From the NCBI RefSeq assembly GCF_000299875.1, contig NZ_AMRK01000018.1:1-64000 (forward strand): a stretch of 64,000 nucleotides of DNA, given 5' to 3'. The notes beneath the pieces were generated by a model. It was not told where the DNA came from, made no database searches, and saw only the letters and a program-made list of their open reading frames with translations. The stretch is from Celeribacter baekdonensis B30. Lineage in GTDB: Bacteria > Pseudomonadota > Alphaproteobacteria > Rhodobacterales > Rhodobacteraceae. Position numbers and translations under genes: made by a program. Below are positions 1 to 9,022 of the stretch, piece after piece (within the stretch, counting starts at the first letter, position 1; each line of letters begins with the position of its first letter).

Positions 1-20
1 TGTCGAAGATCGTCGAGTAA
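1..20 (+). CDS. tuf: Elongation factor Tu, last codons only (partial)
   Basis: Only the final codons are inside the window: they read S-K-I-V-E-stop, preceded by two bases (TG) that fit a valine codon. Alphaproteobacterial EF-Tu ends in a very similar VSKI-E tail, and tuf normally sits just upstream of rpsJ, as here. The identification rests on five residues plus gene order, so it is probable rather than proven. Confidence 0.65.
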
Positions 21-58
21 GATCGCATAAGTCACGCAAGTGATTGATCGCATAGAAA

Positions 59-83
59 GGCCTCGCAAAAGCGGGGCCTTTTT
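59..83 (+). terminator. Intrinsic terminator after tuf
   Basis: An 8-bp GC-rich stem (59-66 with 71-78, one G-U pair) closes a 4-base AAAA loop and is followed by five T residues. It should end the tuf transcript and separates it from the S10 operon. Confidence 0.85.
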
Positions 84-194
84 CCAAAGACAAAGATACA
101 AGAAGCCTAATAAATCATGCGGTTTTCGGGATTAGATATTGATCTGCCCTGATCCGCCCTGTATTGGGCAGCAATTCACTTTGTGTGAAGGATG

Positions 195-219
195 AGGGTG
201 AGTCGTGACTCGCCCTTTT
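195..219 (+). promoter_or_regulatory. Terminator-like hairpin in the S10 operon leader (possible attenuator)
   Basis: GGGTGAGT (196-203) pairs with ACTCGCCC (208-215) around a CGTG loop, followed by TTTT. It lies about 70 bases upstream of rpsJ and downstream of the tuf terminator, so it would be in the untranslated leader of the S10 mRNA. In E. coli the S10 leader is attenuated by L4; whether this hairpin has a similar role is inference. Confidence 0.5.
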
Positions 220-286
220 CAGTTCGACGTGGCGGCGCAATGGTGCGTTTTCCACCTCTCAACTTTAAGCCGCGAAAGGCTATATT

Positions 287-595
287 ATGCAGTCGCAAAA
301 TATTCGCATTCGGCTGAAGGCATTTGATTTCCGTGTGCTCGATTCCAGCACCCAAGAAATCGTAAACACGGCAAAGCGCACCGGCGCGACTGTCCGTGGC
401 CCGATCCCGCTTCCGAACAAAATCGAAAAGTTCACGGTTCTCCGTGGTCCGCACATCGATAAAAAATCCCGCGATCAGTTTGAGATCCGGACGCACAAGC
501 GTCTTCTCGACATCGTTGATCCGACGCCCCAGACCGTTGACGCGCTGATGAAGCTCGACCTCGCCGCTGGTGTTGACGTCGAGATCAAAGTTTAA
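287..595 (+). CDS. rpsJ: 30S ribosomal protein S10
   Basis: First gene of the S10 operon; 102 residues, the usual S10 length. S10 binds 16S rRNA in the 30S head and, as NusE, joins antitermination complexes with NusB. The start [14 protein letters not shown] is the alphaproteobacterial form. The ATG at 287 follows a GCGAAAGG ribosome-binding site. The stop codon is embedded in TAAGGAGGG, which is the Shine-Dalgarno site of rplC, so the two are translated in tandem. Confidence 0.97.
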   Translation: MQSQNIRIRLKAFDFRVLDSSTQEIVNTAKRTGATVRGPIPLPNKIEKFTVLRGPHIDKKSRDQFEIRTHKRLLDIVDPTPQTVDALMKLDLAAGVDVEIKV

Positions 596-610
596 GGAGG
601 GCACCTAGAT

Positions 611-1348
611 ATGTTGCGCTCTGGTATCATCGCGAAGAAAGTGGGCATGACCCGCTTGTTCATGGAAGACGGCAAACAGATCCCTGTGACCGTTCTTCAA
701 CTCGAAAACCTGCAAGTTGTTGCTCAGCGCACTGTTGATAAGGACGGCTACACAGCTGTTCAACTCGGTGCTGGCAACGCAAAAGCAAAACGCACCTCGG
801 CTGCGATGCGCGGTCACTTTGCCGCTGCAAACGTGGCTCCGAAGCGTAAAGTTGCGGAATTCCGCGTGGACGAAGCCAACCTCATCGAAGTCGGCGCAGA
901 AATCTCTGCCGAGCACTACTTTGAAGGTCAGTTCGTTGACGTGTCCGGGACATCCATCGGTAAAGGTTTTGCCGGTGCGATGAAACGCCACAACTTTGGC
1001 GGTCTGCGTGCATCGCACGGTGTGTCCGTGTCCCACCGTTCGCACGGCTCCACGGGTCAGTGTCAGGATCCGGGCAAAGTCTTCAAAGGCAAAAAAATGG
1101 CCGGTCACATGGGGTCTGCCCGCGTCACCACCCAAAACCTTCAGGTCGTTCGCACCGACGCTGACCGTGGCTTGATCATGGTCAAAGGCGCCGTTCCGGG
1201 CTCCAAAGGTGGCTGGGTTACGGTCAAAGACGCCATGAAAAAGCCGTTCCCTGAGAACGCGCCGCTTCCGGCTGCTCTGAAATCCGCACAAGCTCCGGTC
1301 GCTGAAGCTCCTGCTGCAGAAGCACCAGTAGAAGGGGGTGAAGCATGA
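611..1348 (+). CDS. rplC: 50S ribosomal protein L3
   Basis: L3 is an early 23S rRNA-binding protein near the peptidyl-transferase centre. The N-terminus [17 protein letters not shown] and the central [15 protein letters not shown] loop are L3 hallmarks. At 245 residues it is longer than E. coli L3 (209) because of an Ala/Pro/Glu-rich tail ([16 protein letters not shown]), common in alphaproteobacteria. A strong AGGAGG site precedes it, and its stop overlaps the rplD start by ATGA (1345-1348). Confidence 0.97.
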   Translation: MLRSGIIAKKVGMTRLFMEDGKQIPVTVLQLENLQVVAQRTVDKDGYTAVQLGAGNAKAKRTSAAMRGHFAAANVAPKRKVAEFRVDEANLIEVGAEISAEHYFEGQFVDVSGTSIGKGFAGAMKRHNFGGLRASHGVSVSHRSHGSTGQCQDPGKVFKGKKMAGHMGSARVTTQNLQVVRTDADRGLIMVKGAVPGSKGGWVTVKDAMKKPFPENAPLPAALKSAQAPVAEAPAAEAPVEGGEA

Positions 1349-1965
1349 AACTTGATGTGATCAAACTCGACGGCGGCTCCGCCGGCACTTTGGATCTCGA
1401 TGAGGCCCTGTTTGGTCTCGAGCCGCGTGCCGACATTCTGCACCGTGTGGTCCGTTGGCAGCGTAACAACGCGCAGGCCGGCACTCACAAGGTCAAGACC
1501 CGCTCGGAAGTGTCCTACTCGACCAAGAAGATCTATCGCCAAAAAGGCACCGGTGGCGCACGTCACGGCTCCCGCAAGGCTCCGATCTTCCGTAAAGGTG
1601 GGATTTACAAAGGCCCGACACCGCGTTCGCACGGTCACGAGCTGACGAAAAAGTTCCGTAAACTCGGGCTCAAGCATGCTCTGTCTGCAAAGGCTGGCTC
1701 TGGCAACCTCGTGATCCTTGAAGATGCGAAACTCGCAGAAGCAAAGACCGCGTTCCTCGCCAAAGCGATCAAAGAGCAAGGCTGGAAGCGCGTGTTGATC
1801 ATCGACGGTGCTGAGATTGACGCCAACTTCAAAGCGGCTGCTGCGAACATCGCTGGTGTTGATATTCTCCCGACGATGGGCGCAAACGTATACGACATTC
1901 TGAAACGTGACACGCTCGTGCTCACGCGTTCGGCTGTCGAAGCTCTGGAGGCTCGCCTCAAATGA
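1345..1965 (+). CDS. rplD: 50S ribosomal protein L4
   Basis: L4 binds 23S rRNA and lines the exit tunnel; in enterobacteria it also represses the S10 operon by attenuation and translational control. The protein is 206 residues and contains the conserved tunnel-loop segment [16 protein letters not shown]. It overlaps rplC at 1345-1348 and rplW at 1962-1965 by ATGA, indicating translational coupling of all three. Confidence 0.97.
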   Translation: MKLDVIKLDGGSAGTLDLDEALFGLEPRADILHRVVRWQRNNAQAGTHKVKTRSEVSYSTKKIYRQKGTGGARHGSRKAPIFRKGGIYKGPTPRSHGHELTKKFRKLGLKHALSAKAGSGNLVILEDAKLAEAKTAFLAKAIKEQGWKRVLIIDGAEIDANFKAAAANIAGVDILPTMGANVYDILKRDTLVLTRSAVEALEARLK

Positions 1966-2258
1966 CCACGAAAGCTGCACTTTACGACGTGATCCGTAAG
2001 CCGATCATCACTGAGAAAGCCACGATGGCTTCTGAAAACGGTGCTGTTGTTTTTGAAGTCGCCATCGACTCCAACAAACCGCAGATCAAAAAAGCCGTTG
2101 AAGAACTGTTCGGTGTGAAGGTGAAAGCCATCAACACCGTCGTCACCAAAGGTAAGACGAAACGCTTCCGCGGGATGCTTGGCAAACGCAAAGACGTCAA
2201 AAAAGCCTATGTGACACTCGAAGAAGGCAACTCGATCGACGTGTCCACCGGTCTCTGA
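1962..2258 (+). CDS. rplW: 50S ribosomal protein L23
   Basis: L23 sits at the tunnel exit and docks trigger factor and SRP. The 98-residue protein carries the conserved [14 protein letters not shown] start and a KGKTKRFRG loop. It overlaps rplD by ATGA. Unlike in most bacteria it is not followed directly by rplB: a terminator and about 530 bases intervene. Confidence 0.97.
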   Translation: MTTKAALYDVIRKPIITEKATMASENGAVVFEVAIDSNKPQIKKAVEELFGVKVKAINTVVTKGKTKRFRGMLGKRKDVKKAYVTLEEGNSIDVSTGL

Positions 2259-2284
2259 TTTTTCAGGACTAGGTTGAAATCAAG

Positions 2285-2315
2285 AAGTCCCTCGGCGAGA
2301 GCCGGGGGGCTTTTT
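2285..2315 (+). terminator. Intrinsic terminator after rplW
   Basis: A 12-bp uninterrupted stem (2285-2296 with 2301-2312, three G-U pairs) closes a GAGA tetraloop and runs into TTTTT. This is a textbook intrinsic terminator inside what is normally one S10 operon, so rplB onward should have its own promoter or depend on read-through. Confidence 0.85.
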
Positions 2316-2403
2316 GTTTCTCGCGAAGCTTCTAAGGCAATTGTCGAATGCCTACTTTAGTACATAGATGTTTAGAGAATTGGTTTTAGATTGGGGATAC
2401 TTC

Positions 2404-2531
2404 ATGACCTCTGATCAGCTAAATCGAATTTTCGAAGTCGTTGATCTTACTAGGGGCTAGTCGGAATTGTGGTTCTGTTCCTATTTGCCGCCTGCGTCAT
2501 GGTGGCCTTGGAGCATGCGCATAAGGGCTAG
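2404..2531 (+). pseudogene. Possible 42-residue single-span membrane protein, frame broken at a G run
   Basis: ATG at 2404 opens MTSDQLNRIFEVVDLTRG and stops at 2458-2460. Reading on in the -1 frame from the GGGG run at 2453-2456 gives LVGIVVLFLFAACVMVALEH plus AHKG and a stop at 2529-2531. The joined product would have a soluble N-terminal half and one clear transmembrane helix. One extra G in the run restores the frame, so this may be a one-base deletion, a sequence error or a frameshift site. Upstream GGGGA could be a weak ribosome-binding site. Family unknown; support is only the coherent composition of both halves. Confidence 0.4.
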
Positions 2532-2791
2532 ATTGCACATTTTGAAACTATTCTGTTCGCGCGGATCGTCAGCCTGCGCGGCAAAACTTCACTCCCCTAT
2601 AGACACCCCCATCCATCCTTGCTAAACGCACCCATCGCGTGGCCTCGGATTCGTTCTGAGGCCTCTTGGTATTGTGAATTCGGGCACCTCTCATTTGGTT
2701 GAAGGGGCCTACAACATGGCCACCTTCGGGGGGCTAAACATCAGGCGGACCAGTTACAGGATCCGCCTCAGCTAGACGGAAGACAGAAAGA
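2532..2791 (+). other. Leader region upstream of rplB
   Basis: No convincing gene is seen. The stretch contains a GGCCTC/GAGGCC hairpin (2641-2646 with 2658-2663) and an AGGCGGA/TCCGCCT hairpin (2743-2749 with 2762-2768) just before rplB. As rplB follows a terminator, this region probably carries its promoter and a structured leader, but I cannot place a convincing -35/-10 pair. Confidence 0.4.
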
Positions 2792-3634
2792 ATGGCACTC
2801 AAGTCGTATAAACCGACGACGCCTGGCCAACGTGGGTTGGTTCTGATCGACCGTTCGGAGCTTTGGAAAGGCCGCCCGGTCAAATCCCTCACTGAGGGTT
2901 TGACCAAGAATGGCGGTCGGAACAACACCGGACGGATCACGATGCGCCGCAAAGGCGGCGGGGCAAAGCGTCTCTATCGTATCGTCGACTTCAAACGGAA
3001 CAAGTTTGACGTCGCAGCGACTGTGGAACGGATCGAATATGACCCGAACCGCACCGCGTTTATCGCGCTTATCAAATATGAAGACGGCGAACAGGCTTAC
3101 ATTCTGGCTCCGCAGCGTCTGGCCGTGGGCGACAAAGTCATCGCCTCTGCCAAGGCTGACGTGAAGCCGGGCAACGCTATGCCGTTCTCCGGTCTCCCGA
3201 TCGGGACAATCGTTCACAACGTTGAGCTCAAAGCTGGCAAAGGCGGTCAAATCGCGCGTGCTGCTGGGACTTATGCTCAGTTCGTTGGTCGTGACGGTGG
3301 CTACGCTCAGATCCGCCTGTCTTCTGGCGAATTGCGTTTGGTCCGTCAGGAATGCATGTGCACCGTTGGTGCCGTGTCGAACCCTGACAACTCCAACCAG
3401 AACTTCGGTAAAGCCGGTCGCAACCGCCACAAGGGCATCCGCCCGTCTGTGCGTGGTGTGGTTATGAACCCGATCGACCACCCGCACGGTGGTGGTGAAG
3501 GCCGGACCTCTGGTGGTCGTCACCCGGTGACGCCATGGGGCAAACCGACCAAAGGCGCGAAAACGCGCAACAAGAACAAGGCGTCCAGCAAGCTCATCAT
3601 CCGCTCGCGTCACGCTAAGAAGAAGGGTCGCTAA
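2792..3634 (+). CDS. rplB: 50S ribosomal protein L2
   Basis: L2 is one of the most conserved ribosomal proteins, needed for subunit joining and peptidyl-transferase activity. The 280-residue product starts [15 protein letters not shown] and has the C-terminal motif [17 protein letters not shown], including the histidine-rich loop close to the catalytic centre. It begins the second section of the S10 operon, three bases ahead of rpsS. Confidence 0.97.
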   Translation: MALKSYKPTTPGQRGLVLIDRSELWKGRPVKSLTEGLTKNGGRNNTGRITMRRKGGGAKRLYRIVDFKRNKFDVAATVERIEYDPNRTAFIALIKYEDGEQAYILAPQRLAVGDKVIASAKADVKPGNAMPFSGLPIGTIVHNVELKAGKGGQIARAAGTYAQFVGRDGGYAQIRLSSGELRLVRQECMCTVGAVSNPDNSNQNFGKAGRNRHKGIRPSVRGVVMNPIDHPHGGGEGRTSGGRHPVTPWGKPTKGAKTRNKNKASSKLIIRSRHAKKKGR

Positions 3635-3637
3635 GAT

Positions 3638-3916
3638 ATGGCACGTTCTGTCTGGAAAGGCCCGTTTGTGGACGCTTACGTCCTCAAAAAGGCCGAAAAA
3701 GCTCGCGAGAGCGGTCGCAACGAGGTCATCAAGATCTGGTCCCGCCGTTCCACCATCCTGCCGCAGTTCGTTGGTCTCACCTTTGGTGTGTACAACGGCC
3801 GCAAGCACATCCCCGTCAACGTCACAGAAGACATGATTGGTCAGAAGTTCGGTGAGTATTCGCCGACCCGCACCTATTACGGTCACGCTGCTGACAAAAA
3901 AGCGAAACGGAAGTAA
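3638..3916 (+). CDS. rpsS: 30S ribosomal protein S19
   Basis: S19 forms a complex with S13 in the 30S head near the A-site tRNA. The 92-residue protein has the typical [14 protein letters not shown] start and [12 protein letters not shown]-like end ([15 protein letters not shown]). Position between rplB and rplV is the canonical order. Confidence 0.97.
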   Translation: MARSVWKGPFVDAYVLKKAEKARESGRNEVIKIWSRRSTILPQFVGLTFGVYNGRKHIPVNVTEDMIGQKFGEYSPTRTYYGHAADKKAKRK

Positions 3917-3919
3917 GTC

Positions 3920-4300
3920 ATGGGTAAGGTAGCAAATCCCCGTCGCGTGGCTGACAACGAAGCAATGGCCAAAACCAAAATGCTTCGCGTTTCGCCGCAG
4001 AAACTGAACCTCGTGGCTCAGATGATCCGTGGTAAGAAAGTGGACAAGGCCCTTACGGACCTCACCTTCTCCAACAAGCGTATTGCAGCTGACGTGAAGA
4101 AATGTCTTCAGTCCGCGATCGCCAACGCCGAAAACAACCACAACCTCGACGTCGATGAACTCATCGTTGCCGAAGCTTGGGTTGGCAAAAACCTCACCAT
4201 GAAACGCGGTCGTCCGCGTGCACGTGGTCGGTTCGGCAAGATCATGAAGCCGTTTGCGGAAATCACCATCAAGGTGCGTCAAGTTGAGGAGCAAAACTAA
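3920..4300 (+). CDS. rplV: 50S ribosomal protein L22
   Basis: L22 contributes an extended loop to the nascent-peptide tunnel, where macrolide-resistance changes occur. The 126-residue product includes [19 protein letters not shown] and the basic loop [15 protein letters not shown]. Its TAA shares the A with the rpsC start (TAATG), so rpsC is translationally coupled. Confidence 0.97.
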   Translation: MGKVANPRRVADNEAMAKTKMLRVSPQKLNLVAQMIRGKKVDKALTDLTFSNKRIAADVKKCLQSAIANAENNHNLDVDELIVAEAWVGKNLTMKRGRPRARGRFGKIMKPFAEITIKVRQVEEQN

Positions 4301-5007
4301 TGGGTCATAAGGTTAACCCGATCGGTATGCGCCTCCAGGTCAATCGCACCTGGGACAGCCGCTGGTACGCCGACACCAAGGATTATGGGAATCTTCTTTT
4401 GGAAGACCTCAAAATCCGCGAGTTCGTGAAAGAAGAGTGCAAACAAGCCGGCATCAGCCGTGTGATCATCGAGCGTCCGCACCGCAAGTGCCGCGTCACG
4501 ATCCACACCGCCCGTCCGGGTGTCATCATCGGCAAAAAAGGCGCGGACATCGAAGGTCTGCGCAAGAAAATCGCCGCGATGACCGCATCCGAGCTGCACC
4601 TCAACATCGTTGAAGTGCGCAAGCCGGAACTCGACGCCGCTCTCGTGGCCGAGTCGATTGCACAGCAGCTTGAGCGTCGTGTGTCCTTCCGTCGTGCCAT
4701 GAAACGTTCGGTTCAGAACGCCATGCGCATGGGGGCTTTGGGCATCAAAGTGAACGTCGCTGGCCGTCTTGGTGGTGCCGAGATCGCACGGACCGAATGG
4801 TACCGCGAAGGTCGCGTGCCGCTGCACACTTTGCGTGCTGACATCGATTACGCTCATGCCGAAGCCTCCACGGCTTATGGCATCATCGGCATCAAAACCT
4901 GGATCTTCAAAGGCGAGATTATGGAACATGACCCGCAGGCTCATGACCGTCGCGCCGAAGAAGCTCAAGCTGGTCCGGCGCCTCGCGGCGACCGCGGCCG
5001 TCGCTAA
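4300..5007 (+). CDS. rpsC: 30S ribosomal protein S3
   Basis: S3 lies at the mRNA entry site of the 30S subunit. The 235-residue protein begins [20 protein letters not shown] and has a KH domain with a [14 protein letters not shown] loop. The C-terminal tail is short and rich in Arg/Gly. Start ATG overlaps the rplV stop by one base. Confidence 0.97.
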   Translation: MGHKVNPIGMRLQVNRTWDSRWYADTKDYGNLLLEDLKIREFVKEECKQAGISRVIIERPHRKCRVTIHTARPGVIIGKKGADIEGLRKKIAAMTASELHLNIVEVRKPELDAALVAESIAQQLERRVSFRRAMKRSVQNAMRMGALGIKVNVAGRLGGAEIARTEWYREGRVPLHTLRADIDYAHAEASTAYGIIGIKTWIFKGEIMEHDPQAHDRRAEEAQAGPAPRGDRGRR

Positions 5008-5020
5008 GGAGATCTGAGAT

Positions 5021-5434
5021 ATGCTTCAGCCAAAGCGTACAAAATTCCGCAAGGCCCACAAAGGCCGGATCCATGGTCAAGCCAAAGGCGGCTCTGACCT
5101 GACTTTCGGGACATTCGGCCTCAAAGCCGTTCAGCCCGAGCGCGTCACCGCGCGTCAGATTGAGGCAGCTCGTCGTGCGATGACCCGCCACATGAAACGT
5201 CAGGGTCGTGTTTGGATCCGTATTTTCCCGGATCTGCCGGTCACCTCGAAACCGACCGAAGTCCGTATGGGTAAAGGTAAAGGTTCTGTTGATTATTGGG
5301 CATGCAAGGTCAAACCCGGCCGCGTGATGTTCGAAATCGACGGCGTGACGGAAGAAGTCGCACGTGAGGCCCTGCGCCTTGCCGCGATGAAACTCCCGAT
5401 CAAAACCCGCACCGTGGTCCGCGAAGACTGGTAA
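5021..5434 (+). CDS. rplP: 50S ribosomal protein L16
   Basis: L16 binds near the A-site tRNA elbow and 5S rRNA. The 137-residue protein begins [19 protein letters not shown] and contains [19 protein letters not shown]. In most bacteria rpmC follows at once; here a terminator and two unrelated genes come first. Confidence 0.97.
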   Translation: MLQPKRTKFRKAHKGRIHGQAKGGSDLTFGTFGLKAVQPERVTARQIEAARRAMTRHMKRQGRVWIRIFPDLPVTSKPTEVRMGKGKGSVDYWACKVKPGRVMFEIDGVTEEVAREALRLAAMKLPIKTRTVVREDW

Positions 5435-5523
5435 AAGTGGGTGCCCTACGGGGCGCCTACGCACAAGCGGTGGAGCGGGTTTCATAGAAACCTGCGGGCC
5501 GCGCCCCAGTTGAAAAATATAAG

Positions 5524-5553
5524 ACCCCCGTCGAGACATCGGCGGGGGTTTTT
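5524..5553 (+). terminator. Intrinsic terminator after rplP
   Basis: ACCCCCGTCG (5524-5533) pairs over 10 bp with CGGCGGGGGT (5540-5549), loop AGACAT, followed by five T residues. It ends the rplB-rplP section of the S10 operon before the sodium-channel gene. Confidence 0.87.
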
Positions 5554-5640
5554 GTTTGCCACCTCTTTTGTCTCTGCCATGTGCTTGTCTGTCGTGCTGC
5601 GCGTGCACATATGCCTTGGCAAGCACAAGGAGAGCTAAAG

Positions 5641-6411
5641 ATGCGCGCGAGATTGGCCCAGGTTTTGGACCGCCCCCTGACCCGAAACCTGATCCTTGGG
5701 GTCATTCTGGCGAATGCCGTCATTTTGGGGCTTGAGACCTCCCAAACCCTTATGGCGCGTGCAGGGGGGCTCATCACACTTCTTGACAGCCTCTGTTTGG
5801 GCATTTTCGTCGTGGAGTTGCTGGCCAAAATCTATGCACGCGGCTGGAGGTTTTTCCGCTCCGGTTGGAACATCTTTGATTTCATCATCGTTGCGGTGTC
5901 CTTTTCGCCGACGGGCGGCGGATTGTCGGTGCTCAGGGCACTGCGCATCCTGCGGCTCTTGCGCGTCATATCGGTCGCACCCACGCTGCGCCGCGTGGTG
6001 GAGGGATTTATCTCCGCCCTACCGGGAATGGCCTCGGTGTTCTTGCTGATGGGGGTGATCTTTTACATTGCATCCGTCATGGCAACGAAACTCTTTGCCG
6101 CGACATTTCCGCAATGGTTCGGGGATCTCGGCGTGTCGGCCTATACCCTGTTTCAAATCATGACGCTGGAAAGCTGGTCTATGGGGATTGTGCGCCCAGT
6201 GATGGAGGTGCATCCACTGGCGTGGCTGTTCTTTGTCCCGTTCATCTTGATCACGACCTTTGCGGTGGTGAACCTCGTTGTCGGTCTGATCGTGAATTCA
6301 ATGCAAGACGCCCACGCCGAAGAAACAAACGCCGCCACCGGGGATTACCGGGACGACGTAGTTCAGCGGCTTGAGCGGATTGAGAAAGCGCTTATTCCCA
6401 GCGATAATTAA
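5641..6411 (+). CDS. Voltage-gated sodium channel, BacNav (NaChBac) family
   Basis: One six-helix subunit (256 residues) of a homotetrameric sodium channel. S1-S3 span about residues 18-90. S4 (about 97-118) carries arginines every third position (R99, R102, R105, R108), the voltage sensor. The pore loop has the selectivity-filter signature FQIMTLESWSMGIVRP, with TLESWS at 175-180, diagnostic of bacterial Nav channels. S6 is about 196-222, and the C-terminus (DDVVQRLERIEKAL) is the short coiled coil that helps tetramerise the family. The ATG at 5641 is chosen because AAGGAGAG lies six bases upstream. The gene sits between ribosomal genes rplP and rpmC and its 3' end overlaps the convergent gene by 20 bases. 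Roseobacter-group channels of this family are well studied. Confidence 0.93.
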   Translation: MRARLAQVLDRPLTRNLILGVILANAVILGLETSQTLMARAGGLITLLDSLCLGIFVVELLAKIYARGWRFFRSGWNIFDFIIVAVSFSPTGGGLSVLRALRILRLLRVISVAPTLRRVVEGFISALPGMASVFLLMGVIFYIASVMATKLFAATFPQWFGDLGVSAYTLFQIMTLESWSMGIVRPVMEVHPLAWLFFVPFILITTFAVVNLVVGLIVNSMQDAHAEETNAATGDYRDDVVQRLERIEKALIPSDN

Positions 6412-7012
6412 AGCTCACGGAAATCCGGTCAAACTCCGAGCCATTCATCGGAACTTCGTGGCGCAGCCAGCTTTCCCAGAGCAACACATCCCCCACCTCG
6501 GGCTTCATATAGATAAAGCTCTTCAACTCACGCCGCGCGTCTTTGTTGCGCGGTGGGGCGGCCATCATCATGGCGTGGCGGGGGTCTTCGAGTTTGAGCG
6601 CAGAGGCACCTTTGGGCATCGCCACATAGGTGGTGCCGGAGATCACCGAGTGGGGGTGGATATGCGAGCCGTGGGTGCCACCTTCGGGCAGGATATTGAT
6701 CCAGAGATCTTCGAGCACCAGCTTGCGCTCATCCAGGTTGAATTCCAAATCCTTGGCAAAGGCCGCAACATGTTTGTCGAGCGCTTTCACAAGGGATTTG
6801 AAGATCGGAAAGCGCCAAGCCAAATCGGTGAGAGAGGCATAGGAAGTGTAGCCCGGATACTCATTCGCCTCGCACCATTCCTGACCCGCCTCGTCATCTT
6901 CGGCGATGACGTAGCAGGATTGCTCCAATTCGTCCGCGTCGATCTTGGGCTTAAATTCGGACAAGGCGGCGTGATAGAGCCGGGTGACGAAGAGGGATTC
7001 GATGGTGGGCAT
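6392..7012 (-). CDS. Putative 2-oxoglutarate/Fe(II) oxygenase-like protein (TIGR02466/PF13759 type)
   Basis: A 206-residue protein from ATG 7012; a TTG four codons upstream is possible but less likely. The C-terminal half resembles the 2OG-Fe(II) oxygenase group known as TIGR02466: a SHIHPHSVISGTTYVAMP segment (candidate metal histidines), then KLEDPR, then VGDVLLWESWLRHEVP with the distal histidine, and an arginine in DRISVSFNYR that would hold 2-oxoglutarate. The substrate is unknown. It faces the sodium-channel gene and overlaps its end by 20 bases. Both interrupt the ribosomal cluster. Family assignment is by motif pattern only. Confidence 0.72.
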   Translation of the reverse strand: MPTIESLFVTRLYHAALSEFKPKIDADELEQSCYVIAEDDEAGQEWCEANEYPGYTSYASLTDLAWRFPIFKSLVKALDKHVAAFAKDLEFNLDERKLVLEDLWINILPEGGTHGSHIHPHSVISGTTYVAMPKGASALKLEDPRHAMMMAAPPRNKDARRELKSFIYMKPEVGDVLLWESWLRHEVPMNGSEFDRISVSFNYRWE

Positions 7013-7243
7013 GGTGGGCCTCAAGATATAGGGGTTATAGCTGTTGAGGTGGTTCTACGCGCTGCGCCGAGAAACACAAGGATTTGCCATCTTTCCCTTG
7101 CCCTATTCCCACGCTTCCCCTATAGGAACCCATCGCACGTGCCCGGTCCTCGGGATTCGTGTGTTTTGACATTCGCCCATCAGGCTCAGGGTCACCCACA
7201 TAACGAACGTGGCGCTCTCTGATGTAAGACAAAGGATAAGGCT

Positions 7244-7441
7244 ATGAACGCCCAGGAACTCCGCGCTAAGACGCCGGACGAGCTCAAGACCGAGCTTGCC
7301 AATCTTAAAAAAGAATCCTTCAACCTGCGCTTTCAGCAGGCCACGGGTCAGCTCGAAAACACCGCTCAGATTCGCAAAGCGCGCCGTTCGGCCGCTCTTG
7401 TGAAAACCATTCTGAACGAAAAAGCAGCTTCGGCTGAGTAA
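7244..7441 (+). CDS. rpmC: 50S ribosomal protein L29
   Basis: L29 is a small coiled helical protein at the tunnel exit. The 65-residue product shows the motif [22 protein letters not shown]. It restarts the ribosomal cluster after the channel/oxygenase insertion. The 231 bases upstream (7013-7243) contain no gene and presumably hold the promoter. AAGGATAAGG lies just upstream of the ATG. Confidence 0.96.
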   Translation: MNAQELRAKTPDELKTELANLKKESFNLRFQQATGQLENTAQIRKARRSAALVKTILNEKAASAE

Positions 7442-7455
7442 GAGGAGACTGACCT

Positions 7456-7701
7456 ATGCCCAAACGTATTCTGACAGGTGTTGTCACCTCGAACCAGAAC
7501 GAACAGACCGTGACCGTGTCCGTGGAGCGTCGCTTCAAACACCCGGTTCTGAAAAAGACCATTCGTAAGTCCAAAAAATACCGGGCTCACGATGAGAACA
7601 ACCAATTCAACGTTGGTGAAACAGTCCGCATTCAGGAATGTGCACCGAAGTCGAAGACCAAGCGTTGGGAAGTTATCGTCACTGAGACGGCAGCGTCCTA
7701 A
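7456..7701 (+). CDS. rpsQ: 30S ribosomal protein S17
   Basis: S17 is a primary 16S rRNA-binding protein of the OB-fold type. The 81-residue product starts [21 protein letters not shown] and contains the conserved [18 protein letters not shown]. It follows rpmC by 14 bases with an AGAGGAG site. Confidence 0.96.
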   Translation: MPKRILTGVVTSNQNEQTVTVSVERRFKHPVLKKTIRKSKKYRAHDENNQFNVGETVRIQECAPKSKTKRWEVIVTETAAS

Positions 7702-7715
7702 TTTAATCGAAACCC

Positions 7716-7746
7716 TGGGGGAACAGGTCGCTGCAGACCTCCCCCA
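7716..7746 (+). other. Two-tier hairpin between rpsQ and rplN
   Basis: TGGGGGA (7716-7722) pairs with TCCCCCA (7740-7746), and inside it GGTC (7726-7729) pairs with GACC (7736-7739). No T run follows, so it is not a classical terminator; it may act in mRNA processing, stability or translational control. Confidence 0.6.
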
Positions 7747-7764
7747 TAGGTCGGGAGAAACCAT

Positions 7765-8133
7765 ATGATCCAGATGCAGACCAATCTGGATGTAGCTGAT
7801 AACTCAGGCGCTCGCCGAGTTCAGTGCATCAAGGTCCTCGGCGGTTCGCACCGTCGTTACGCGTCCGTGGGTGACATCATCGTTGTATCGGTGAAAGAAG
7901 CCATTCCGCGCGGCCGTGTGAAAAAAGGGGATGTCCGCAAGGCCGTCGTCGTTCGCACCGCCAAAGAAGTCCGTCGCGAAGATGGCACAGCGATCCGTTT
8001 TGATCGCAATGCTGCCGTGATCCTCAACAACAACAACGAGCCGGTCGGCACCCGTATCTTTGGCCCAGTTGTGCGTGAGCTTCGTGCGAAAAACTTCATG
8101 AAGATCATCTCGCTCGCTCCGGAGGTGCTCTAA
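7765..8133 (+). CDS. rplN: 50S ribosomal protein L14
   Basis: L14 forms an intersubunit bridge and contacts L19. The 122-residue product begins [21 protein letters not shown], the standard L14 start. The stop overlaps the rplX ATG by one base (TAATG). Confidence 0.97.
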   Translation: MIQMQTNLDVADNSGARRVQCIKVLGGSHRRYASVGDIIVVSVKEAIPRGRVKKGDVRKAVVVRTAKEVRREDGTAIRFDRNAAVILNNNNEPVGTRIFGPVVRELRAKNFMKIISLAPEVL

Positions 8134-8438
8134 TGGCTGCTAAGTTGAAAAAAGGCGATAAAGTTATCGTTTTGGCTGGCAAGGACAAAGGCAAAAAGGG
8201 TGAAATCACCACTGTGCTGCCGTCCAAAGGCAAAGCCATCGTGGAAGGCGTGAACATCGCCATCCGTCACACCCGCGCCTCTCAGGGCGATCAGGGCGGC
8301 CGCAAGCCGATCGCAGTGCCGGTCGACCTGTCCAACCTGGCGCTTTTGGATGCCAACGGCAAAGCCACCCGCGTCGGTTTCAAAATCGAAGGCGATAAAA
8401 AAGTGCGCTTCGCCAAGACCACGGGAGACGTGATCTGA
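8133..8438 (+). CDS. rplX: 50S ribosomal protein L24
   Basis: L24 is an assembly initiator for the 50S subunit with an N-terminal KOW motif ([19 protein letters not shown]). The 101-residue product overlaps rplN and rplE by one base each (TAATG, TGATG), giving tight coupling. Confidence 0.97.
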   Translation: MAAKLKKGDKVIVLAGKDKGKKGEITTVLPSKGKAIVEGVNIAIRHTRASQGDQGGRKPIAVPVDLSNLALLDANGKATRVGFKIEGDKKVRFAKTTGDVI

Positions 8439-9001
8439 TGCTTGATACAGCAAATTACACCCCGCGTCTGAAGGCGATTTACAAGGACAGCATTCGTGCC
8501 ACGCTCAAAGAAGAGTTCGGCTACAAAAACGACATGCAGATCCCGCGCCTCGACAAAATCGTTCTCAACATCGGTTGCGGTGCTGAAGCTGTGCGTGATT
8601 CCAAAAAAGCCAAATCGGCTCAGGAAGATCTCACCGCCATCGCCGGTCAAAAGGCCCTCATCACGAAAGCCAAGAAATCCATCGCTGGTTTCCGCGTTCG
8701 TGAAGACATGCCGCTTGGTGCGAAGGTTACTCTTCGTGGCGACCGTATGTACGAATTCCTCGACCGTCTGATCACGATTGCAATGCCCCGTATCCGCGAC
8801 TTCCGCGGCGTGTCGGGCAAATCTTTTGATGGCCGTGGCAACTATGCCATGGGCATGAAAGAGCACATCGTGTTCCCCGAGATCAACTTCGACAAAGTCG
8901 ATGAAGTCTGGGGTCTGGACATTGTCATCGCCACCACGGCGAAAACCGATGCTGAAGCCAAGAGCCTGTTGAAAGCGTTCAACATGCCCTTCAACAGCTG
9001 A
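8438..9001 (+). CDS. rplE: 50S ribosomal protein L5
   Basis: L5 binds 5S rRNA with L18 and contacts P-site tRNA. The 187-residue protein has the typical [17 protein letters not shown] and [18 protein letters not shown] motifs. It overlaps rplX by one base and is followed by rpsN after 21 bases. Confidence 0.97.
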   Translation: MLDTANYTPRLKAIYKDSIRATLKEEFGYKNDMQIPRLDKIVLNIGCGAEAVRDSKKAKSAQEDLTAIAGQKALITKAKKSIAGFRVREDMPLGAKVTLRGDRMYEFLDRLITIAMPRIRDFRGVSGKSFDGRGNYAMGMKEHIVFPEINFDKVDEVWGLDIVIATTAKTDAEAKSLLKAFNMPFNS

Positions 9002-9022
9002 TCGCGCGAGGAGTTAGAGAAC

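Noticed and set aside
2768-4294. Long minus-strand frame (508 codons) opposite rplB, rpsS and rplV
   Set aside because: It is the complement of highly conserved ribosomal genes; such antisense frames are a by-product of their codon bias.
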